Positions 28,513 to 35,930 of a stretch of 64,000 bases of DNA are shown here, one piece after another. The stretch lies in the NCBI RefSeq assembly GCF_007859855.1, contig NZ_SJPK01000001.1, positions 223,564-287,563 on the forward strand, in the 5' to 3' direction. This stretch comes from Allorhodopirellula solitaria. Lineage in GTDB: Bacteria; Planctomycetota; Planctomycetia; Pirellulales; Pirellulaceae. The notes under the pieces were generated by a model. That model was not told the DNA's origin, ran no database searches, and saw only the letters and a list, made by a program, of their open reading frames with translations. The stretch's first letter is position 1. Each line of letters opens with the position of its first letter. The position numbers were made by a program, and so were the translations under genes.

Positions 28513-30348
28513 ATGATCAATCACGCACTCAAACGCAAACTCGAATCGCGGATCCTACCCCACGTTCAGATGCCAGCCCAGTACGTGGGCGGTGAACGCA
28601 ATATTGTGATCAAGGACCACGCGGGACTGCGCGGCCGCTTGGCGATTGGATTCCCCGATGCCTATACGATCGGGATGAGTCACCACGGGTTGCAGGTGCT
28701 CTATTCGTTGATCAATCGCCGCGAGGATTGGTGCGCCGAGCGTGTTTTCACGCCGTGGCCGGACATGGAAGCGAAGCTCCGCGAGTACGACGTGCCGTTG
28801 TACTCGCTCGAAACGTTCACGCCCTTGAGCGAGTTCGACGTGGTCGGATTGTCGCTGCAGTATGAGATCAGCTCTCCCAACGTCCTGACAATGATCGATC
28901 TGGGCGGCATCCCCTTGGAGGCCGAGGATCGCACGATGGCCGATCCGTTGCTAGTGGCGGGCGGGCCCTGCTGCCAAAACCCCGAGCCGATGGCGGATTA
29001 CTTTGACGTGATGATCACGGGCGATGGCGAGCCAGCCCTCCCTGCAATCTGCGACGCCTGGCTGGAACTGCGAGAGGCCGCTCGTCAAGACGACGGGAGC
29101 TACGCTAGTGGGGAGGAGGGCCGCCGCCAGCGTAGCGAGGCGTTGGCCAAGATCGCAGCGGACCTGCCGTTCGCCTACGTCCCTCGATTCTACAGCCCGG
29201 AATACTCCGACGATCGCATCGCGTCGCTCACTCGTACGCGCAGTGACGTCCCCGAAACGATCGCTCCGAGTGTCATCTCCGATCTCGACGGCACACCGCT
29301 GCCCACCGCCCCGATCGTGCCGTATGTCAAGTGTGTCCACGACCGCATCGCGATCGAAATCATGCGTGGCTGCCCGCACCTCTGCCGGTTTTGTCAGAGC
29401 ACGGTCATCAAACGGCCGCTGCGGATTCGTGAAGTCGACACGATCGTTGATGCGGCACTGGAGAGCTACCGCAACACTGGGTACAACGAAATCAGTGTGC
29501 TGTCGCTCTCGAGCAGCGACTACCCCCATTTCGAACCCTTGATCCGTCGCCTGCACGAGGTCTTCCGCCCGCTCGGCGTCAACATCACCGTACCGAGCCT
29601 GCGGGTCAACGATCAATTACGCAGTTTGCCCGAATTGATCGGCAGCGATCGACGACGCTCCCTGACGCTCGCGCCCGAGGTAGCTCGCGATGACATGCGG
29701 GAACAAATTCGCAAGAAGATCAAGAACAGCGATTTGATCGACGGGTGCCGGGCGGCATTCGAAAATGGATTCGAAAGCGTCAAGCTGTACTTCATGTGCG
29801 GCCTGCCGGGTGAACGGCAAGTCGACCTCGATGGTATCGTCGATCTGGCGGAGACCATTGCCACGGTAGGGAAAGAGGTCAATGGTCGCAATGCCCGCGT
29901 GACTGCCAGCGTTTCGAACTTCGTTCCCAAGGCTCACACGCCCTACCAGTGGAACGGGATGCAATCACGCGAGTATTTTCAGTGGGCACACAGCTACCTC
30001 TATCGTCGACGGCAAATTCGCAGCGTGAACATCAAGTGTCACGACATCGAAACCAGCCTGCTCGAGGGAGTGCTCAGCCGGGGTGACCGCCGGACCGGGC
30101 ACGCCATCCGCTTGGCCTGGGAACGTGGCGCCCGCATGGATGGCTGGACCGAACACCTCGACCCAGAACGCTGGTGGACGGCGATCGCCGACGCGGGGCT
30201 CGATGTGAACGCGATCGTTCATCAAAAATATGAACTGCTCGACAAACTGCCCTGGGATCACGTCAACGTGAAATTTGGCCGGGCTTACCTCGAGAAAGAG
30301 CAGACCCGCGCCGGCATCCAGCTCACTGACATGGCGGGCGCCGTCTGA
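28513..30348 (+). CDS. B12-binding-domain radical SAM protein (TIGR03960-like)
   Basis: The 611-residue protein has an N-terminal B12-binding-like Rossmann part (about 60-190: GLRGRLAIGFPDAYTIGMSHHGL and VGLSLQYEISSPNV) and a radical SAM TIM-barrel with the cluster motif CPHLCRFC (C287, C291, C294). Later family segments include VPSLRVNDQLRSLPELI, LTLAPEVARDDMREQIRKKI and KLYFMCGLPGE. The closest group I know is the uncharacterised TIGR03960 family, often paired with or fused to a DUF2344 (TIGR03936) protein; that partner is not present here. The reaction is unknown; tRNA or small-molecule modification is plausible. Confidence 0.86.
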   Translation: MINHALKRKLESRILPHVQMPAQYVGGERNIVIKDHAGLRGRLAIGFPDAYTIGMSHHGLQVLYSLINRREDWCAERVFTPWPDMEAKLREYDVPLYSLETFTPLSEFDVVGLSLQYEISSPNVLTMIDLGGIPLEAEDRTMADPLLVAGGPCCQNPEPMADYFDVMITGDGEPALPAICDAWLELREAARQDDGSYASGEEGRRQRSEALAKIAADLPFAYVPRFYSPEYSDDRIASLTRTRSDVPETIAPSVISDLDGTPLPTAPIVPYVKCVHDRIAIEIMRGCPHLCRFCQSTVIKRPLRIREVDTIVDAALESYRNTGYNEISVLSLSSSDYPHFEPLIRRLHEVFRPLGVNITVPSLRVNDQLRSLPELIGSDRRRSLTLAPEVARDDMREQIRKKIKNSDLIDGCRAAFENGFESVKLYFMCGLPGERQVDLDGIVDLAETIATVGKEVNGRNARVTASVSNFVPKAHTPYQWNGMQSREYFQWAHSYLYRRRQIRSVNIKCHDIETSLLEGVLSRGDRRTGHAIRLAWERGARMDGWTEHLDPERWWTAIADAGLDVNAIVHQKYELLDKLPWDHVNVKFGRAYLEKEQTRAGIQLTDMAGAV

Positions 30349-30376
30349 AATCCGTCCGCACGCATCCCCGAAACGG

Positions 30377-30403
30377 CGTGTCATGCCTTATACTCATGAC
30401 GCG
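30377..30403. promoter_or_regulatory. Dyad over a -10-like box upstream of the SPFH gene
   Basis: Two 9-bp arms (30377-30385 and 30395-30403; core GTCATG/CATGAC, one mismatch) flank a 9-nt spacer whose end forms, with the preceding bases, TATACT at 30389-30394, a 5/6 match to a -10 box. This could be a repressor operator over a promoter. No clear -35 box is seen. Confidence 0.3.
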
Positions 30404-30454
30404 CTAGCCCAGTTCGTTCCCGTCTCCTGACACCACCCCAATGAAGGAATCCAC

Positions 30455-31576
30455 ATGGGATTATTTGACATGATTCGGTCCGAGTTGATCGACATCATCG
30501 AGTGGATTGATGACTCGCATCACACCTTGATGTGGCGATTTCCACGACACGATAACGAGATCAAAAACGGGGCCCAACTAATCGTACGCCCTGGCCAAGT
30601 CGCCGTTTTCGTCTACCAAGGCGAGATCGCCGATGTCTATCCCCCGGGGCATTTTGAACTGACGACGGCAAACATGCCGGTGATGTCGACGCTGCAGGGC
30701 TGGAAGTATGGGTTTGAGAGCCCTTTCAAAGCGGAAGTTTACTTTGTCAGCACACGTCAGCTGACGGATCTGAAGTGGGGAACCCCCAATCCGATCATGT
30801 TGCGTGATCCCGAGTTCGGCCCCATCCGCATCCGCGCCTTCGGCACCTACACGCTCAAGGCAGTCGATCCGAAAGCCCTTCTCCAAGAAGTCGTAGGCAC
30901 TAACGGCGAGTTCGGCGCCGATGATGTCAATACGTTGATGCGTTCGGTGATCCAGAGCACCTTCGCGGATCTGATCGGCAGCTCCCAGATCGCCGCTCTC
31001 GACTTGGCAAGCAACTACGAACAACTCGCTGCCACCCTCCGCGAGAGAGTTGTGGAACGAATTGATGATGAATATGGGTTGGATTGCCCGCAATTGTTCA
31101 TCGTCAATATCTCCTTCCCCGAGTCGGTTGAGAAAGCACTTGATGCGCGCACCAGCATGGGCGTCTTGGGTGACCTGAACCGCTATCAACAGTACCAGAT
31201 GGGCCAAGCGATGACGTCGGCTGCCGAGGGCGGTGGCGGCGGAGGAGCCGCCGAGGGATTAGGCCTCGGACTCGGTGTTGCGATGGCCAATCGCATGATG
31301 CCGGGGGCCGGCCAAGGAGCCATTCCAGGTGCAGCAGCTGGTTCTGGATCACCACCACCACCGCCCACCGAAGCGTGGTACGTGGCGGCCGGTGGCGAGA
31401 GCAAGGGGCCGTTTTCAAGTGATCAGATTCGCTCGGGAATCGCCAGTGGAGAGGTCAATGGACAAACCATGCTCTGGTCCGCAGGAATGGCATCATGGTC
31501 GCCGGCCTCAACCATCCCAGCACTGGCCAATTCTCTCAGTACCGCCACACCACCGCCTCCGCCCCCGGCCTCCTAA
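30455..31576 (+). CDS. SPFH-domain protein with C-terminal GYF_2 domain
   Basis: The 373-residue protein starts MGLFDMIRSELIDIIEW and has an SPFH/virion-core-like domain (about 30-240: LIVRPGQVAVFVYQGEIADVYPPGHFEL and RIRAFGTYTLK), a Gly/Ala-rich linker (about 255-305), a proline run, and a GYF_2 domain (WYVAAGGESKGPFSSDQI ... MLWSAGMASWSPAS) followed by a proline tail. Such proteins scaffold membrane-associated assemblies; GYF_2 domains bind Pro-rich peptides, and the poly-Pro stretches could be ligands for the same domain in another copy. An AAGGA lies 9 nt before ATG 30455. No membrane helix is evident, so association would be peripheral. Function beyond scaffolding is unknown. Confidence 0.85.
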   Translation: MGLFDMIRSELIDIIEWIDDSHHTLMWRFPRHDNEIKNGAQLIVRPGQVAVFVYQGEIADVYPPGHFELTTANMPVMSTLQGWKYGFESPFKAEVYFVSTRQLTDLKWGTPNPIMLRDPEFGPIRIRAFGTYTLKAVDPKALLQEVVGTNGEFGADDVNTLMRSVIQSTFADLIGSSQIAALDLASNYEQLAATLRERVVERIDDEYGLDCPQLFIVNISFPESVEKALDARTSMGVLGDLNRYQQYQMGQAMTSAAEGGGGGGAAEGLGLGLGVAMANRMMPGAGQGAIPGAAAGSGSPPPPPTEAWYVAAGGESKGPFSSDQIRSGIASGEVNGQTMLWSAGMASWSPASTIPALANSLSTATPPPPPPAS

Positions 31577-32386
31577 ACAGCACGCGACCCAACAAGCGGC
31601 GAATTTCGCGAATGCGTTCCCGTAGTGGGCGAGGCGACGAGCTGTTCATTAGCCACAAGTCTTCGTACGGCGAAGGCGTTGAAGAAAATAGCCGGTGGTT
31701 TGAGCGTAAGCGAACACCACCGGAAACGCCGCAAAACACGCGAGCCAACCCCGAAGGGGGTTGAAGATCATTCACGACGAGGTCTGCGACCCACCTCGGG
31801 GTCGACGCTCCATCTTCAACGAACAATCGTAGGTGGCGCTGCGCTAACCTACGGCTATTTTCTGGCTCATCCGACGGAAGCGTGCGCTGGAGGTTTTGGA
31901 GGCGTGGCTCCAGTATCCAATGATTGATTTGTCGGAGGTGATAGTGGATGTTAGACTGGAGCTGCCGGGAGAAACGGAGCCGAGCTCTGCAGAGGTGCGG
32001 GCTTGGCAAGGGATATCTCGGTCGATGGTACGCCATTGGTGTTGCCGGTCCCTGGCGGACATTCGTTCGTCAGGGACGCATTTGTGTAAGATTATTGGAT
32101 ACTAGAGCCATGCCTAGAAGAACCTTCCCCCTGTGCTCCGCGCACGCTTCCGTCGGATGAGCCTATTTTCTATCATCCCTTTCGGGATACTTGTGGTTGA
32201 TCAACAGGAGGCGATGAGCTGTCCTTTACCCACAAGTTGCTGTACGCCGACGGCGTTTTAGAAAATAGCCGATGGTTTGAGCGCAAGCGAACACCACCAG
32301 ATGCGACAACCTGCACGGTGAAGCAATCGCCCAGCAACAACTGGCCGAGTACCTCAACGACACCTTTGGGACCGGCGCGCAGATCA
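31577..32386. repeat. Gene-poor mosaic of dispersed repeats
   Basis: No credible gene lies in these 810 bp. They hold a copy of the GTGGGCGAGGCGACGAG core (31623-31641), two imperfect direct repeats of 93 bp (31631-31723 and 32208-32300, about 80% alike), a 7-bp stem with GAAG loop at 31746-31763, and a unit bounded by 24-nt inverted repeats (31864-31887 and 32140-32163). The 30-nt segment 32163-32192 is identical, on the reverse strand, to 63839-63868, and 31829-31862 resembles the reverse of 63860-63893. Short frames here encode a shared ENSRWFERKRTPP peptide, but they are parts of the repeat rather than genes. Confidence 0.75.
31864..32163. mobile_element. Possible non-autonomous element with 24-nt inverted ends
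   Basis: The ends 31864-31887 and 32140-32163 are exact inverted complements (24 nt) of each other and enclose about 250 bp. The interior has one weak 69-codon plus-strand frame that I do not accept as a gene. No transposase is present and no clear target duplication is seen, so this could be a MITE-like relic or two inverted copies of a smaller repeat. Confidence 0.5.
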
Positions 32387-34060
32387 CTATTCCGTTGCTG
32401 GCAAACCAGGCAGCGTCGCGGCTTCGGCAGGGAGCCCAGCGGGGAGTTCTCCGGGCAGCTCCGCTGGTGCCGGGCCGCCCATGCCTGGCAGGGGCAGCAG
32501 TGGGCGGGTATCGATCGCGTCGGGATCTTCGATCGGGCCGACATCGACACCTGCCAAGGCCCCGAGTGCGGGTCGCTGGCCTTCCAAGGCCTCGGTCCAG
32601 AGTTCGAGGTCCGAGAGTGTCTTGTCATTGAGTGCTTCGACAACAGCGAGCATGCTGTCGACCCACTCTTGCACGGCTGCACGCTGGGGTTCCTCGACAG
32701 CAGCGATCAAGCCGCCTGGTGTCTCTCCAATTTCGCCCTTGGGCGACCCAGTGGCTCCACGCAGCAGCTGTTGCAACACGAAGCTCAACTTGCGGCGAGA
32801 GAGACTGACCTCGGGTGGTTGGGGCGGAGCCTGAGGCATCATCCCCATTCCCATCATTCCCCCTGATCCCATCATGTCCATGCCGCCGTAGGCATCCATC
32901 CCTTCGTAGGCACTGTCCATCATGCTGCCATCCATCGAGCCGCCCATCATGTCCATCTCACCGTATTGGTCCATCGAACCATAGGAGCTATCCATCGCAC
33001 CGCCACCTGCCATGCTGCCGCGTCCGCCAGCGCGCTGAGAGCGTTCGCGGTCACGGGTGGTCTCGCTCTTCTGCAGAAACGTGATCGGATTCGGCGGTTG
33101 CGGTGAGGAGGCTGGCGGCGGTGTTTGCGACGCGAATCGCGCGAGCTCGGACTCGACTGCGTTGAAAGCTCGTAATGACCACTGCTTGGTCACTTCTTCT
33201 GGATCGTCGACTTTGCCTTGCAACCCAGCATCCAATCCACCGAGCTTGGACGCAGAATAAAGCGCGATCAAATCAGGCTGCGCCTCCGACGTACTGATGC
33301 TAAACAACTGCGTCCCGAGCGACGCGTCATCGGGGGCCCGGAGGGTATTGAGGATATCGACCGCGAATCGCTGCAAGTAAGCGTGCGCTTCGGGGTTGCG
33401 TGATCCAGGCGGCTGGGCCGCGAGTAGTTCGTTCATTTCATCGATGAGAGCCTGCCTATCGTCGCCCTTGATCGCTGGGAACGCAAACTCGACGTAGTGG
33501 TGCATGCCATGCAGAGCGGCGGCCCGCACGCCATCGTTCTCGCTCTCATCGGCGTAGAGCTTGAACAGAACGGGATAGCTATAGCTCAGCGGCAGCGGCG
33601 GCCGTCCCGCAGCGATATCCAGCGGACGCGAATTGAGTCGTGCCAGGGCGTTGATCGCGTTGATCCGGGCGGCGGGCATGTAGTTGCCTTCGGCGATCTT
33701 TTTCATGCCGACGAACGTGCCTGCCAAGAGCGTCCGTGTGCCAGCACTGGACATTCGCTGGGCCCCTTCGAGATCTTTGAGCAGTTCTTCAATCGTCTTG
33801 CTCAGTTCGGGCAGGTTCTCTTTTTGAGTGAGTTTCCAAGGGATGTACTCCTCCAAATAGAACTTTGCCATTGCCGGCGTGCGACTGTTCAGATTGCTCA
33901 AATCGCGAGCCATTTTCAGCTGGCTGACCGTCCGTTCGAGTTCCCCTGCCTTCTTGGGATCCTTGAACGACTCGAATCTCTTGTCGAGTTGATAGGTTTC
34001 ATATTTCTGAGCCGTGGCGACCCCGGAGAGAAGGCACCAAGCGGCCACGGCAAACGCCAT
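32387..34060 (-). CDS. Secreted helical-repeat-like protein with Met-rich segment
   Basis: From ATG 34060 (557 residues) the product begins with a signal-like helix (FAVAAWCLLSGVATAQ); the frame remains open to a TTG at 34267, which would put a 69-residue basic extension ahead of it. The N-terminal half is helical with HEAT-like spacing (ARINAINALARL; GVRAAALHGMHHYV). The middle (DNA 32836-33013) is low-complexity, with 18 Met among about 63 residues, many as GGMDMM or SMD. The C-terminal part is helical again (about 100 residues) and ends in a Pro/Gly/Leu tail. I do not recognise the family. The location is probably periplasmic. A minus-strand terminator-like hairpin lies upstream at 34337-34372. 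Confidence 0.7.
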   Translation of the reverse strand: MAFAVAAWCLLSGVATAQKYETYQLDKRFESFKDPKKAGELERTVSQLKMARDLSNLNSRTPAMAKFYLEEYIPWKLTQKENLPELSKTIEELLKDLEGAQRMSSAGTRTLLAGTFVGMKKIAEGNYMPAARINAINALARLNSRPLDIAAGRPPLPLSYSYPVLFKLYADESENDGVRAAALHGMHHYVEFAFPAIKGDDRQALIDEMNELLAAQPPGSRNPEAHAYLQRFAVDILNTLRAPDDASLGTQLFSISTSEAQPDLIALYSASKLGGLDAGLQGKVDDPEEVTKQWSLRAFNAVESELARFASQTPPPASSPQPPNPITFLQKSETTRDRERSQRAGGRGSMAGGGAMDSSYGSMDQYGEMDMMGGSMDGSMMDSAYEGMDAYGGMDMMGSGGMMGMGMMPQAPPQPPEVSLSRRKLSFVLQQLLRGATGSPKGEIGETPGGLIAAVEEPQRAAVQEWVDSMLAVVEALNDKTLSDLELWTEALEGQRPALGALAGVDVGPIEDPDAIDTRPLLPLPGMGGPAPAELPGELPAGLPAEAATLPGLPATE

Positions 34061-34336
34061 CGTCCACCACAATCGAACGGCCCCGTTGCGAGAACGGTCC
34101 CGTCCCCAGCAGGCGGCTGCGATCGCCGCCGAGGCGGGGGCAGCCGACGCTTGGCGGCGGGTTGAGCGGTGGGAACTTGAGACGGTTGAGTATTCGTTGT
34201 GCGAAGGCAACGCATCACCTGCGAGAAGAGAGAAGAACGGAGGCCACCGGAGCGACCTGCGGTGCAATCCCCATTATTCACCGAGGACTAGCCCGCCGTC
34301 AACGAAAATCGCTCGGTGCCGACCACAAAGCCCATG

Positions 34337-34372
34337 AAAAAAGCGGGGCCGATTCCAAGGAACCGACCCCGC
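34337..34372 (-). terminator. Minus-strand intrinsic terminator candidate
   Basis: Bases 34343-34372 fold on the minus strand into a 14-pair stem; two positions are G-U in the minus-strand RNA but would be C-A mismatches on the plus strand. Six U residues follow (34342-34337). This fixes the polarity to the minus strand, yet no minus-strand gene ends here. Confidence 0.6.
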
Positions 34373-34455
34373 CTCGCACGGGGGGACGCGGATTATCATG
34401 CGGTCACGATCAAGCTGTCAGTCGCGTCAGCCGCCCGTCTCATTGGATCCTAGTC

Positions 34456-34492
34456 CGAAGAAAAATTGCTGGATCGGTTTTCTTCGTTTTTT
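34456..34492 (+). terminator. Plus-strand intrinsic terminator candidate
   Basis: CGAAGAAAA (34456-34464) pairs with TTTTCTTCG (34478-34486), followed at once by six T residues (34487-34492). No plus-strand gene ends upstream; the nearest plus-strand start is 34756. Confidence 0.55.
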
Positions 34493-34755
34493 CTCTCTCA
34501 GGCCTGCCCGGGTCGCCCCAATCGGACCGTTCGTAACGGTTACAGCGTTAATTCGCAGTTTGTCGGTCGCTTTGAATCGAGTTGGGCTGCCGATATTCCG
34601 ATGGACAAGGGTTGGAGGGGGGCCTCCGTCACGACAGGAGTATTCGCTGGGCGCTGTGCGCGTCCAGCGTTGCGTTTTCTCAGGGCGGCAACAGCGGTTG
34701 CTGACAGCCTGTCGTGTCCATTTCAACGTTTTTGAAACGGAAGTGACGGAATATC

Positions 34756-35769
34756 ATGAAGCGGATGAACTGCTGGAAAGCTCTGATGGCGTGCCTGGTT
34801 TGCGTGGTCTCAACAACGGTGGCGGAGCAAGCCGATGCGCAGCGGCCGGTCGTGCCAGGGACCGGTATCGAGCTACTCGGCGTCGCCGATGACTTTGAGG
34901 ATGAACAGTGGCGATACCTGCCCAATAATCCCAAAAGCACCGAAGACATCGACAAAAACCAACGCGGCCCCCTCGGCAAGAGCAGCAACGGCCGCTGGTA
35001 CGAAGGCATCAAGCGAGGGCATCCCGATGTGGTCCAACGCGTCGCCACACCACCGGGGGGATTGCCCGGCAGCCAGGGCTCCATGCTCCTGCGGAGCAAG
35101 TTCACGGGCATTCCCGGACGAGCTAGCGGCACCATGCACCAGGACGACTTTATTTGCAACGTGCACAATCGGCTGCGACGTCGCATTGATATCTCGGAAG
35201 CCCCCAGCGTGACGACACGGATTTTCCTACCGCCCGTCGCCGAGTGGGAAAATCGTTCGGGACCGCACTTCGGATTTCGCCTGGGCCTCGAAACAACGGC
35301 CATGATCGAAAAGGAAGTCGGCCTTTTCAAGCGGAAAGTGGAAGAACTCGGCAACGAGATCTACTGGCCCGGCATGTTCATCGAGTTTGAAAGCAAGGAT
35401 CAAACCGGCAGCGAAAACGATTACGCCTATCTCCGCATCCGCAGCAACAAGAACGGCGGCGATTTCCGCGGCCCGCAGATCACGGTGACCGGTTGGTGGA
35501 CGCTCGGCATGAGCGTTACGCCCGACGGCATGGTTCACTACTACGCTTCTCCGGGTGTCGAAGACCTCAACGAAGAAGACTACATCACGAGCCAGTTCCC
35601 ATATAGCTACCAAGCTGAGCGGATGCGGACGTTCTTCTACAACATCTGTAGCGCCGACGATGGTCGCCGATGGAGCACCTCGTTCATTATCGATGACCCC
35701 AAGGTGTTTTTGCTACGCCCCAAAGGCGGCATCCAGACTGCCGGGCGTTCGACGCGAACCCAGCGTTAG
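34756..35769 (+). CDS. Secreted protein of unknown function
   Basis: The 337-residue product has a signal peptide (MKRMNCWKALMACLVCVVS... cleaving near ADAQ) and a beta-rich body with many aromatic residues: DDFEDEQWRYLPNNPKSTED, GRWYEGIKRGHPDVVQRV, RIFLPPVAEWENRSGPHFGF, GWWTLGMSVTPDGMVHYYASPGVEDL. The layout suggests a concanavalin/LamG-like jelly-roll, as in other exported planctomycetal proteins, but I cannot name the family. GGA lies 7 nt before ATG 34756. No catalytic motif is evident. The protein ends with a basic tail (RSTRTQR). Confidence 0.7.
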   Translation: MKRMNCWKALMACLVCVVSTTVAEQADAQRPVVPGTGIELLGVADDFEDEQWRYLPNNPKSTEDIDKNQRGPLGKSSNGRWYEGIKRGHPDVVQRVATPPGGLPGSQGSMLLRSKFTGIPGRASGTMHQDDFICNVHNRLRRRIDISEAPSVTTRIFLPPVAEWENRSGPHFGFRLGLETTAMIEKEVGLFKRKVEELGNEIYWPGMFIEFESKDQTGSENDYAYLRIRSNKNGGDFRGPQITVTGWWTLGMSVTPDGMVHYYASPGVEDLNEEDYITSQFPYSYQAERMRTFFYNICSADDGRRWSTSFIIDDPKVFLLRPKGGIQTAGRSTRTQR

Positions 35770-35930
35770 GATCGGTAAGCCGGCGCACGTGTTCTCCGTT
35801 GGGATTGCGTTGATTTTGCTGGACGCGGGTTTTGTCCGGCAATACATCCGAACGGAGTAACACGGAGGCACGGAGAGGGTGCGAGACTTTTGCGATTGTC
35901 CGCAGTCACCGATCAGCTACATTCAGGGGT

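Larger units (their letters stand above)
34061..34755. other. Divergent intergenic region with two terminator-like structures
   Basis: The gap between two divergent genes holds a minus-strand intrinsic terminator candidate (34337-34372) and a plus-strand one (34456-34492). Neither lies at the end of an annotated gene. A 15-codon minus-strand frame (ATG 34443, ending at 34396) lies just upstream of the minus-strand hairpin. The first 207 bp may instead be the N-terminus of the minus-strand gene. Confidence 0.5.

Noticed and set aside
31896..32105. A 69-codon plus-strand frame inside the repeat mosaic
   Set aside because: No domain, no ribosome site, and it lies wholly inside the inverted-repeat unit.
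31577..32386. Possible CRISPR array
   Set aside because: Only two imperfect long repeats and inverted units are present; there are no regularly spaced short repeats with unique spacers and no cas genes.
32237..32866. A 209-codon plus-strand frame opposite the 3' end of the Met-rich protein gene
   Set aside because: It fuses the repeat peptide to antisense sequence of the real minus-strand gene.
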